The notes below the pieces were generated by a model, which ran no database searches, had not been told where the DNA came from, and saw only the letters and a list, made by a program, of their open reading frames with translations. Made by a program: the position numbers and the translations under genes. 5,710 bases of DNA from an uncultured Bacteroidota bacterium (GTDB lineage Bacteria; Bacteroidota; Rhodothermia; Rhodothermales; UBA10348), in contig CALBJU010000364.1 in the NCBI GenBank assembly GCA_937893205.1, forward strand, positions 1-5,710. Reading direction: 5' to 3'. Below are positions 1 to 5,710 of this stretch, in pieces. Position 1 is the stretch's first letter; every line of letters starts with the position of its first letter.

Positions 1-58
1 GGCATTCCATTAGCGCAGTGTACGCTACTCCTTCGTTTTTCGGTCCGAATGGTATCGA

Positions 59-1333
59 TTAAACCAGGATTGTCTGCTCCCTTTTTGGTCCGGATGAAAT
101 GAGGCGCTGTGGAACATCAAGAAAGTCGGAGATAAATGTCAGATAGTCCCGAGCAGTCGAGGGCAGATCTTCTAGTCTGGTGATCCCTGTGATGTCTTCA
201 TTCCAGCCCGGTAAGGTTTCGTACACAGGCCGGACCCTCTCCAGAGTCCGGATATCGCTGGGGAAACGTTGCGTGGTGTTTCCATCTACCACGTATCCAG
301 TACAGACCTCGATTTTATCCAGATTTGAGAGCACGTCCAGCTTCGTAATTGCCAGTTCCGTGAAGCCGTTTATCATCGTGGTATACTTCAAGGCTACCAG
401 ATCGAGCCAGCCGCATCGTCTCGGCCTTCCGGTGGTGGCTCCAAACTCATTACCGGTTTTTCTGAGCTCTTCACCATATTCGTCCTCGAGCTCGGTAGGA
501 AAAGGTCCATTCCCCACCCGAGTGGAATATGCCTTAACAATTCCAATGATTCTGGTAATACTGGTCGGCGGGATGCCAAGTCCCGTGCAGCAGCCCCCTA
601 CCGTCGGGTGGCTGGACGTCACGAATGGGTAGGTGCCAAAATCAACATCCAGCAGTGATCCCTGCGCTCCCTCTGCAAGAACGTGTTTCCCCTCTTTCAG
701 GGACCGACACAGATACTCGGTTGTATCCGTAACATACGGATCGATCAACTTGTCAAATTCGACATATTCTTCTATGATCGCCTCTACATCGAGTTTTTCA
801 GCACCATAGACATTTTGAAGGATGGCGTTCTTTTCCTCCATGGATATGATCAGCTTCTTTCGCAGCACATCGCGATCCAATAGATCGACGACTCGAATAC
901 CAGTTCGTGCGAACTTGTCTACGTAGGCTGGACCGATGCCTCTTCCTGTTGTACCGATAGCGCCAGCATCACGCCAGTTCTCACGGGCCTCTTCCACCTT
1001 CTTGTGGTAGGGCATGATCAGGTGGGCATTGTGGGATATGTGTAGTCGACCCTCAACCTCGTATCCCAGTTCGCGGATCATCTCTATTTCCTTGAGGACG
1101 GCAACCGGATCAATCACTACGCCATTTCCGATTACACAATCTACACCCTCCTGAAAGATGCCGCTTGGCACCAGATGAAGGACAAATTCCTTGTCGTCCC
1201 AACAAATAGTATGGCCCGCGTTTGCACCACCCTGGTAGCGCGCCACAATGTCGGCATCCTGACTGATGAGGTCGACGATTTTACCTTTCCCTTCATCGCC
1301 CCATTGGCTTCCGATAACAACGGTTACTGGCAT
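59..1333 (-). CDS. purA: Adenylosuccinate synthetase (IMP-aspartate ligase)
   Basis: Cytoplasmic enzyme that condenses IMP with L-aspartate using GTP to give adenylosuccinate, the first committed step from IMP to AMP. The 424-residue product is full length (E. coli PurA has 432). Visible family signatures are the N-terminal GSQWGDEGKGK loop at residues 8-18, with catalytic Asp13, and His41 in NAGHT. Both fall at the same numbers as in the E. coli enzyme. Further motifs are GTTGRGIGPAY (127-137), EGAQGSLLDVDFGTYPFVTSSHP-type block (221-243), STRVGNGPFPTEL (270-282), TTGRPRRCGWLD (300-311), TKLDVL (330-335) and the C-terminal SSGPKREQTI guanine-site region. The start is ATG with AGAGGA eight bases upstream, the best ribosome binding site on the minus strand here. 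It is separated from the STAS gene by 194 bp holding a terminator-like hairpin and a promoter candidate, so it is probably its own transcription unit. Nothing looks degraded. Confidence 0.98.
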   Translation of the reverse strand: MPVTVVIGSQWGDEGKGKIVDLISQDADIVARYQGGANAGHTICWDDKEFVLHLVPSGIFQEGVDCVIGNGVVIDPVAVLKEIEMIRELGYEVEGRLHISHNAHLIMPYHKKVEEARENWRDAGAIGTTGRGIGPAYVDKFARTGIRVVDLLDRDVLRKKLIISMEEKNAILQNVYGAEKLDVEAIIEEYVEFDKLIDPYVTDTTEYLCRSLKEGKHVLAEGAQGSLLDVDFGTYPFVTSSHPTVGGCCTGLGIPPTSITRIIGIVKAYSTRVGNGPFPTELEDEYGEELRKTGNEFGATTGRPRRCGWLDLVALKYTTMINGFTELAITKLDVLSNLDKIEVCTGYVVDGNTTQRFPSDIRTLERVRPVYETLPGWNEDITGITRLEDLPSTARDYLTFISDFLDVPQRLISSGPKREQTILV

Positions 1334-1359
1334 GATTAACGTCCTCTTTCCTCACGCGG

Positions 1360-1390
1360 GAAAGTTAGCCCAGCTATGTGTAACACCCAA
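1360..1390 (-). promoter_or_regulatory. Candidate purA promoter
   Basis: Read on the minus strand, TTGGGT (1390-1385), a 17-base spacer and TAACTT (1367-1362) lie just upstream of purA. The same bases also fit the Bacteroidota vegetative promoter pattern: TTG, 20 bases, then TAACTTTC (1367-1360), seven of eight matches to TAnnTTTG. Transcription would begin around 1355, leaving a leader of about 22 nt that contains the AGAGGA ribosome binding site. The hexamers match the sigma-70 consensus only 3 of 6 each, so this rests on position and spacing. No purine riboswitch or operator was recognised. Confidence 0.4.
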
Positions 1391-1424
1391 TTGCGGTGCC
1401 GGTATCAGCGAACGACATGAGAGA

Positions 1425-1448
1425 GGCGGCGGGCCAAAGCCCGCCGCC
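1425..1448 (-). terminator. G+C-rich hairpin, probable end of the sec-STAS transcript
   Basis: GGCGGCGGGC (1425-1434) and GCCCGCCGCC (1439-1448) form a perfect 10-bp stem around a 4-nt loop. It lies 79 bases past the STAS stop codon and before the purA promoter candidate, where a terminator is expected. On the minus strand the stem is followed by a pyrimidine run (TCTCTCATG) and not by a clean U-tract. On the plus strand a TTTTT run lies 12 nt beyond the stem, but no plus-strand gene ends here. It could therefore be a weak intrinsic terminator, a bidirectional one, or a stabilising 3' structure. Confidence 0.55.
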
Positions 1449-1527
1449 CCCACACTCAATTTTTAGTCTACGGTGCCCTCTTTTCAAGTCTTGAAGTACT
1501 CGATCGTCCAGATACCGTAATTCGAAA

Positions 1528-1869
1528 TCATTCCTCGTAGCTCTTCGCAGCCTCTTCGACCGTTTCAAAATGCTTGAAAACGGTAATCAGCTTCGTAATA
1601 ACGAGTAGCGACTGAATCCGATCTGCCACTTTTGCGAGTCGCAAATCCCCTCCAGCGTTCCGCATGGTCGTCATCGCACTGATCAGCATTCCGAGCCCAC
1701 TCGAATTCATGAACTTGACCTTGGAAAGATCAACCACAACATTGGTTTTTCCGCTTTCCTGTAACTCATGGAGGGTGTCATGCAGTTTCGACCCATCGGG
1801 GCCGCCCATGACGTTTCCCTTCAGGGTGATGACTACGCTGTTGTAACGTTCGTCTACGTTGTAATTCAT
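1528..1869 (-). CDS. STAS-domain protein, anti-sigma-factor antagonist type
   Basis: A 113-residue single STAS domain of the SpoIIAA/RsbV family. In that family the unphosphorylated form binds a serine kinase/anti-sigma factor and so releases a sigma factor or other target; phosphorylation of a conserved serine cancels binding. The protein shows the starting strands (VVITLKGNV, residues 12-20), the central strand VVVDLSKVKF (44-53) and the phosphorylation loop MNSSGLGML (54-62). By alignment with SpoIIAA, Ser57 is the expected phosphosite. The residue before the Ser pair is Asn55 where Bacillus proteins carry Asp. The usual C-terminal helix region ends in VEEAAKSYEE. ATG start, with GAGG four bases upstream, a rather short spacing. 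It begins 54 bp after the secF stop and probably belongs to the same transcript. No kinase, phosphatase or sigma factor gene is nearby, so the partner and pathway are unknown, and a link to secretion is not implied by the domain. Confidence 0.9.
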   Translation of the reverse strand: MNYNVDERYNSVVITLKGNVMGGPDGSKLHDTLHELQESGKTNVVVDLSKVKFMNSSGLGMLISAMTTMRNAGGDLRLAKVADRIQSLLVITKLITVFKHFETVEEAAKSYEE

Positions 1870-1923
1870 TGTGCCTCGCAGTTCGTGAAATCTGAGAAAA
1901 ACCGAGCCGAATAAAACAATAAT

Positions 1924-2838
1924 CTATCGCCGTTTCCCAAAACGGTTTCGCAACTCCAACACCAGGGGTGAAGCGACGAAAACGGAAGAGTACGTCCCGA
2001 CTACTATACCGATGATCAAGGCGAACGCGAAACCGCGTAGCACCTCTCCTCCGAATATAAATAGGACGGTTACGACGAACAAGGTCGTCCCCGAAGTTAT
2101 AATCGTACGGCTCAGTGTGTTATTGATAGACTTGTTTACAACCATATCGTAGCTCTCGGACTTGAACAATCCAGTGTATTCCCTGATGCGGTCAAAAACC
2201 ACCACCGTATCGTTTAGAGAATACCCCACGATCGCAAGAAAGGCCGCGATGATCGTCTGATCTATCTGAAGCGAAAACCCGACCATTCCCTTCACAGCGG
2301 AAAACACGCCCAGCGTGATGATCACGTCGTGGAACAGTGCGGTCACCGCGCCGACCCCAAACCGCCACTCAAACCTGATCAGGATGTAAATAAAAATAAC
2401 CAGGAGCGCTCCGAATATGGAGTAAATTGCCCCGCGTTTCAGGTCTTCTGCGAAACGGGCGCTGACCACATAGGTCTTCTCCACCTTCGGGTTCGAGTTC
2501 TCGAAACCAGACGAAATACCATTCAAGATTTGAGCCTGAACGATACTCACGTCTTCTGACCCCGCCGTCCTGACGAGCAATTGGTTGCCAGATGTCCCGT
2601 ATGTCTTGACTTCTGGACTGATCTCCAAGACCGAAGCCAGAGAGGCCCGAACGGCCGTAGCATCAAGGGCCGTGGAGGTTTCAATGACGAATTCTCGTCC
2701 TCCCTTGAAATCGATGCCCAATTCCAGGCCATTCACCGCAAATGACGCGAAACTAGCCAGAATCAGGATCCCGGAAATCAGGTATCCCTTCTTCCTTCCA
2801 GATATAAATCCGAAGTTACTGTTCTCAAAAATACGCAT
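1924..2838 (-). CDS. secF: Protein translocase subunit SecF
   Basis: Inner-membrane subunit that works with SecD and SecYEG, using the proton motive force to help pull exported proteins across the membrane. The product has 304 residues, the usual length of stand-alone SecF. It has a first membrane segment around residues 19-36, the signature GIDFKGG (41-47), and a periplasmic domain up to about residue 130. Five further membrane segments follow, starting near 138. The fourth segment carries GYSLNDTVVVFDRIRE (205-220), with Asp210 in the position of the Asp proposed to take part in proton conduction. SRTIITSGTTL (243-253) and GIVVGTYSSVFVASPL (277-292) are also typical. ATG start without an obvious Shine-Dalgarno sequence. 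It lies 57 bp downstream of secD and is almost certainly cotranscribed with it. The unfused state matters for taxonomy, because many Bacteroidota carry one fused SecDF. Confidence 0.97.
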   Translation of the reverse strand: MRIFENSNFGFISGRKKGYLISGILILASFASFAVNGLELGIDFKGGREFVIETSTALDATAVRASLASVLEISPEVKTYGTSGNQLLVRTAGSEDVSIVQAQILNGISSGFENSNPKVEKTYVVSARFAEDLKRGAIYSIFGALLVIFIYILIRFEWRFGVGAVTALFHDVIITLGVFSAVKGMVGFSLQIDQTIIAAFLAIVGYSLNDTVVVFDRIREYTGLFKSESYDMVVNKSINNTLSRTIITSGTTLFVVTVLFIFGGEVLRGFAFALIIGIVVGTYSSVFVASPLVLELRNRFGKRR

Positions 2839-2895
2839 TGTATTGTCTGATATGGCCCTTGTGGACCGGATTCAAAGCTTGCTGTCCTGATCGGC

Positions 2896-4749
2896 CTAGC
2901 CGAAACTCACGGTCATTTTCTTCTCAATCACCATGTAATCCATGATGATGCGCGTGAAGATGATTGCCGTGAACATGGACGAAAGAATGCCTGCCATCAA
3001 CGTGACCGCGAATCCCTGGATGGGTCCAACTCCGAACGAGTACAGGATTACGCCTACAAAAAACGTTGTGATGTTCGCATCAAAAATCGCAGAAAGGGCC
3101 TTGGCGTATCCACCTTCGATTGAGGCCTTCAGCGTCTTCCCGGTCGACTGTTCTTCTCGAATACGCTCGAAGATCAGCACGTTCGCGTCGACCGCCATAC
3201 CGATGGTCAACACGATACCCGCAATTCCCGGTAGGGTCAGCGTTGCGTTAAAGCCAGCGAGTATTCCCAGAATGAATATGAGATTGAGCACCAGGGCGAG
3301 ATTTGCGATCACCCCGCTGGTCCGGTAATAGAAGATCATGAACAGGGCCACAGCCATGAGACCGAAAATAACAGAATTGAGTCCTGCCTTTATCGAAGCC
3401 CTGCCGAGGCTCGGTCCAACCGTGCTCTCCTGTACAATTTCAACGGGCGCTGGAAGCGCACCCGACTTCAAGACCGTCACAACATCCTGAGCTTCGGCCT
3501 GCGAATCGAGATTCGTGATGTTGGACCTACCGCCGTTAATCCGCTGCAGCACGTTAGGATAGGAGTAAACGACACCATCCAGGACGATAGCTACCTGATT
3601 TCCGACGTTTGCGCCGGTCAGACGCGCCCACGTCCGTGCTCCCTCCGAATTCATGGTCATGCTGACCTCGGGGACGTTGGTCAGTGGATCGAAATCGACT
3701 CGTGCATCAGTGATGACGTCTCCGGTAAGCTCAATTTCGTCTCGGACACCAAGCAGATTGTAGACCTCAAATCCGTCAACCGTCTCGCCCACAGGCGCTG
3801 ACGTGTACATGAAGCTTATTCCTCGTGGAATGAGGTCTATCACTGCACGTTCGCCGAGTAACAGATTGACCGCAGCCGTGTCATTTTCGACGACTTGACC
3901 AAAAATAACTCCCTGCCCCGATGGCCGCATTACATCCAGTAATTTGTTTCCAGAACTCGTTGCGGTGGGATCAAGAAGTGCGTTCACGTCAAACGTAGTG
4001 TCTGCATCCGCGCCGACTTCCGTGCTGTCGACCGTGTCTTCGTAGTACGCGATCACCCGTTGAAGCGTCCGAACATTTTCTGCCGGATCAATCATCAACC
4101 TGAATTCCAGCCTTGCTGTACCCTTCAGAAGACCTCGAATACGATCTGGGTCATCGATACCCGGGAGCTCGACGATAATGCGTCGCGTGCCCTGCTTCTG
4201 GATAGAAGGTTCGGTTACGCCGTACCGGTCAACCCGGTCGCGGATGATGGAGATGGCTCGATTGACCGCATCATCGGCTTCAACTTGGAGATAAGCTGCT
4301 ACCTCAGCGTTGGAGGAACGACGATTGATCCCCGCCCCCTCGTTTCTGAAGTAACGGGACAGACGGGCGTTTGGGTCGCGAGACTCGAACTCATCTACGA
4401 ATGTCGAGATTATAGAGCCGTCGCCAGTCTGAATTTGAACAATCGTGGCTGCCAGAACCTCCTCAAATGCTTCGTCGATGTCGGTCGCCAGCTCTCGGAT
4501 GAGAGTTTCAACTCTGACTTCGAGAGTGACGTGCATCCCCCCCAGAAGGTCGAGTCCGAGGTGAAGCGCCTTTTCGCTTATGTTTCTCATATGAGCGAGA
4601 TTTTCTCGGTCATATGTCGCCTGCTGCTCCTCTGTTAGCGAGCTTTTTTCTCTGTTGATCAGATATTGCTGACCAGATGGAATCAGATACCAGACGGTCA
4701 TTCCCAGAAAAAATAGTGTCAGGAATACCTTAAAACCGCTGCCTTTCAT
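2896..4749 (-). CDS. secD: Protein translocase subunit SecD
   Basis: Partner of SecF in the proton-driven accessory complex of the Sec translocon, acting on the periplasmic side late in export. At 617 residues it is normal for the family (E. coli 615). It has an N-terminal membrane segment (about 7-24) and the signature LGLDLLGG (64-71). The large periplasmic domain includes RYGVTEPSIQKQGTRRIIVELPG (175-197, motif of the P1 base) and a Thr/Asp-rich stretch at 238-268 that is probably a flexible head insertion. The conserved ALPAPVEIVQESTVGPSLG (431-449) follows, then five more membrane segments. AVDANVLIFERIREE (519-533) holds Asp521, equivalent to the essential membrane Asp of the family. 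ATG is the chosen start: an in-frame TAG lies upstream near 4792 and the N-terminus is typical. No Shine-Dalgarno sequence precedes it, which makes control or coupling through the upstream leader plausible. Confidence 0.98.
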   Translation of the reverse strand: MKGSGFKVFLTLFFLGMTVWYLIPSGQQYLINREKSSLTEEQQATYDRENLAHMRNISEKALHLGLDLLGGMHVTLEVRVETLIRELATDIDEAFEEVLAATIVQIQTGDGSIISTFVDEFESRDPNARLSRYFRNEGAGINRRSSNAEVAAYLQVEADDAVNRAISIIRDRVDRYGVTEPSIQKQGTRRIIVELPGIDDPDRIRGLLKGTARLEFRLMIDPAENVRTLQRVIAYYEDTVDSTEVGADADTTFDVNALLDPTATSSGNKLLDVMRPSGQGVIFGQVVENDTAAVNLLLGERAVIDLIPRGISFMYTSAPVGETVDGFEVYNLLGVRDEIELTGDVITDARVDFDPLTNVPEVSMTMNSEGARTWARLTGANVGNQVAIVLDGVVYSYPNVLQRINGGRSNITNLDSQAEAQDVVTVLKSGALPAPVEIVQESTVGPSLGRASIKAGLNSVIFGLMAVALFMIFYYRTSGVIANLALVLNLIFILGILAGFNATLTLPGIAGIVLTIGMAVDANVLIFERIREEQSTGKTLKASIEGGYAKALSAIFDANITTFFVGVILYSFGVGPIQGFAVTLMAGILSSMFTAIIFTRIIMDYMVIEKKMTVSFG

Positions 4750-4861
4750 GGTTTTGATACTTGAATGGGTAGAAATAATGTGTGTAGGCGTCTAGAGACG
4801 CCACGCCGATTCCTCTTCTCCACTCCGAGAAGGGGTATGCCTAGAAGTGATAACCCTCAGA
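4750..4861 (-). promoter_or_regulatory. Structured leader between the secreted protein gene and secD
   Basis: A 112-nt gap with no convincing promoter, so secD is probably read from the upstream gene's transcript. Read on the minus strand it contains hairpin A, CTTCTC/GAGAAG with a 6-nt loop (4832-4815). Hairpin B is GGCGTC/GACGCC with a 4-nt loop (4802-4787). There is also a possible long-range pairing: GGTT (4855-4852) with AACC (4753-4750), which is adjacent to the secD ATG, and ACTT (4848-4845) with AAGT (4762-4759). That pairing would enclose both hairpins and hide the secD start. Neither hairpin is followed by a U-tract, so they do not look like terminators. A Shine-Dalgarno-like AGAGGA (4816-4811) stands six bases before a GTG that opens a 24-codon frame overlapping the secD start. 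Hairpins are seen in the sequence; a regulatory role is inference. Confidence 0.4.
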
Positions 4862-5263
4862 CTATGGGCCCAGTGGTTGGGCGCCACCTCCAGAAAGTCC
4901 CGTTGAAGCGTCCCGTAAGAACTGGACGTCTTCGTTTGCGCCCGAAGGAAGCGACACGTCCGTAGCCGAAATATCGGGAACGGCGGACCTGGATTGAACA
5001 AAGAGTCGTCTGGATGGCGCGAGCAGCCGCGTGGAGGAGGCCGCCGTTAGTTGCGCGACAATGGCGGATCGCAGAAGGGCATCTTCAAGAATTTCGGAGA
5101 AGAAGTCCTGAACGTCCGAAGACAATCCTGCCTGCTCAGATGCTGTGACGATATCTGTACGAGACATCGCAACTGCTGCTGGAGCCAACAATCCCGTAAG
5201 AACGCTGCCCAGAAGAAGGACGGCGCTCAGCCGAATGCAAAAACGATGTGAAACAGATTTCAC
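4862..5263 (-). CDS. Small secreted protein of unknown family, upstream of secD
   Basis: I do not recognise this 133-residue protein. The start is GTG at 5263-5261. An in-frame TAA lies two codons upstream, so no longer version exists, and GGAG is found 11 bases before it. The first 32 residues are a clear Sec signal peptide: a basic n-region (K2, H6, R7, R11), a hydrophobic core (about 12-27) and an AVA cleavage site after Ala32. There is no lipobox cysteine. The mature part of about 101 residues starts with a likely helical stretch (about 36-80), then a basic segment with four Arg between 79 and 92, then a low-complexity tail with GLSGGG (122-127) that ends Gly-Pro-stop (TAG). It lies 112 nt before secD in the same direction. 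It could be an ordinary periplasmic protein or a secretion-monitoring leader like VemP or SecM, but no published arrest motif (FxxxxWIxxxxGIRAGP, RAPP) is present. Confidence 0.72.
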   Translation of the reverse strand: MKSVSHRFCIRLSAVLLLGSVLTGLLAPAAVAMSRTDIVTASEQAGLSSDVQDFFSEILEDALLRSAIVAQLTAASSTRLLAPSRRLFVQSRSAVPDISATDVSLPSGANEDVQFLRDASTGLSGGGAQPLGP

Positions 5264-5327
5264 GCTTTAGAGCGCTCCAGAAAGTGTTTGACGTGCCGCC
5301 ATGGGCACGAAGTTCATGCAGATGCTC

Positions 5328-5356
5328 AAAATACGGTATCCATTCGCCGTCACCAA
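5328..5356 (-). promoter_or_regulatory. Candidate promoter for the secreted protein-secDF-STAS transcript
   Basis: On the minus strand, TTGGTG (5356-5351), a 17-base spacer and TATTTT (5333-5328) lie upstream of the GTG-started gene. The predicted start of transcription is near 5321, giving a leader of about 58 nt. The spacing (TTG, 20 bases, TA) is identical to that of the purA promoter candidate, which supports both modestly. Matches to sigma-70 hexamers are 3 of 6 and 4 of 6. It lies in the 217-bp gap (5264-5480) shared with the divergent ctaA gene. Confidence 0.4.
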
Positions 5357-5441
5357 TAGAGAATTCCGATGTGCCTACAATAGCGACACGTTTTCTCACT
5401 GATTTGACAGGAGCGATGCGTCTTGAGCCAGAGATGCGCAT

Positions 5442-5447
5442 TATAAT
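5442..5447 (+). promoter_or_regulatory. Candidate -10 box of the ctaA promoter
   Basis: A perfect TATAAT lies 33 bases before the GTG start of ctaA and would give a transcript leader of about 27 nt. No good -35 box is found at the right distance: TTGAGC at 5423-5428 leaves only a 13-base spacer, and TTGACA at 5404-5409 is too far at 32 bases. The surrounding ATTATAAT (5440-5447) is a palindrome, so a TATAAT also reads on the minus strand. The gene may need an activator, or this may be a chance match. Confidence 0.35.
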
Positions 5448-5480
5448 GGGCGCTCTCCATTTTGATCGGCCTCACACCTC

Positions 5481-5710
5481 GTGAGTTGCCCCGACGCTTT
5501 GGACAAATACGATTTCGACCCGGGTAGCCGAAAGACGAAATACTTGAGACGTAGAAGACACTATACCATTCTGACGTTCGTCACGGCCATAGCCCTCCTC
5601 ACCTGGGGAGCTTTCGTCACCAGTATCAACGCGGGACTGGCCGTTCCAGACTGGCCCACCTCGTTCAATTCTTACGACCCTCTGAATCCACTACCTGGTT
5701 GGTGGAAAAT
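5481..5710 (+). CDS. ctaA: Heme A synthase, COX15/CtaA family (5' part, cut by window end)
   Basis: Membrane enzyme that oxidises the C8 methyl of heme O to a formyl group, giving heme A for aa3/caa3-type cytochrome oxidases. Only the first 76 codons are in the window. Translation shows a hydrophilic, basic N-terminus of about 27 residues, then the first membrane segment (about 29-47, TILTFVTAIALLTWGAFVT). The family hallmark follows: INAGLAVPDWPTSF (49-62), the equivalent of the TGSGL-x-PDWP motif. It ends in NPLPGWWK. An in-frame TGA at 5463 limits the start. GTG at 5481 is the first usable codon, with no clear Shine-Dalgarno sequence; TTG at 5499 or 5544 are less likely alternatives. It is divergent from the secreted protein gene. 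Family placement is secure from the motif. The catalytic histidines lie beyond the edge, so activity and subtype cannot be judged, and oxidase genes may follow. Confidence 0.85.
   Translation, partial: MSCPDALDKYDFDPGSRKTKYLRRRRHYTILTFVTAIALLTWGAFVTSINAGLAVPDWPTSFNSYDPLNPLPGWWK

Noticed and set aside
39..49. TTCGG-T-CCGAA inverted repeat after purA, considered as a terminator
   Set aside because: The loop is too small for the full stem and on the minus strand it is followed by A bases and not U, so it does not fit a purA terminator.
1483..1495. TTCAAG-T-CTTGAA palindrome downstream of the STAS stop, considered as an operator
   Set aside because: Short, single copy, and over 90 bases upstream of the purA promoter candidate; no known regulator site is matched.
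4060..4638. A 192-codon plus-strand frame inside secD
   Set aside because: It is antisense to the conserved SecD periplasmic domain and has no recognisable motif; shadow of the real gene.
4787..4832. Hairpins A and B considered as a terminator after the secreted protein gene
   Set aside because: Neither is followed by a U-tract in the direction of transcription, and no promoter for secD is apparent downstream of them.
5136..5441. A 101-codon minus-strand frame starting ATG at 5441
   Set aside because: It overlaps the signal peptide region of the secreted protein by 128 bases in another frame, its second half is Ser/Arg-rich shadow sequence, and the promoter candidate at 5328-5356 lies inside it. 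The first 60 residues look somewhat protein-like but match nothing I recognise.
5248..5484. A 78-codon plus-strand frame before ctaA
   Set aside because: No family features, no convincing ribosome binding site, and composition like a random frame. Only its stop overlapping the ctaA GTG is notable, and that is recorded as a finding.

Overview
This 5.7 kb stretch is ordinary chromosomal housekeeping DNA from a Gram-negative-type bacterium. It carries no mobile element, CRISPR array or RNA gene that I can see. Five minus-strand genes fill positions 59-5263, and a divergent plus-strand gene runs off the right edge. Base composition is moderate (roughly half G+C by eye) and even across the window. 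The likely source is a member of the Bacteroidota/Rhodothermota-like lineages. This is inferred from the style of the heme A synthase N-terminus (GLAVPDWPTSF), the sparse Shine-Dalgarno sequences, and two promoter candidates of the form TTG-N20-TA. It is tentative, because most Bacteroidota proper fuse secD and secF and here they are separate.

Layout, in the direction of minus-strand transcription from right to left. A short secreted protein of unknown family (5263-4862, GTG start, clear Sec signal peptide) has its own candidate promoter. A 112-nt leader with two hairpins follows. Then come secD (4749-2896), secF (2838-1924) and a single-domain STAS protein (1869-1528). A perfect 10-bp G+C-rich hairpin at 1425-1448 probably ends this transcript. 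purA (1333-59) follows with its own promoter candidate and a good ribosome binding site. To the right, a GTG-started ctaA/COX15-type heme A synthase (5481 to the edge) is divergent, with a perfect TATAAT box 33 nt upstream of its start.

SecD and SecF form the proton-motive-force-driven accessory complex of the Sec translocon. The STAS protein resembles anti-sigma-factor antagonists of partner-switching systems, but no partner kinase or phosphatase lies in the window. PurA makes adenylosuccinate for AMP synthesis. CtaA oxidises heme O to heme A for cytochrome oxidase.

The most interesting point is the arrangement upstream of secD. A small signal-peptide-bearing protein ending in Gly-Pro-stop precedes secD, with a short structured leader in which the bases just after its stop codon can pair with the bases just before the secD start codon. 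Secretion-monitoring arrest peptides such as SecM (before secA) and VemP (before secDF2) have this kind of layout. No known arrest motif is visible, so this is a hypothesis about regulation and not an identification.
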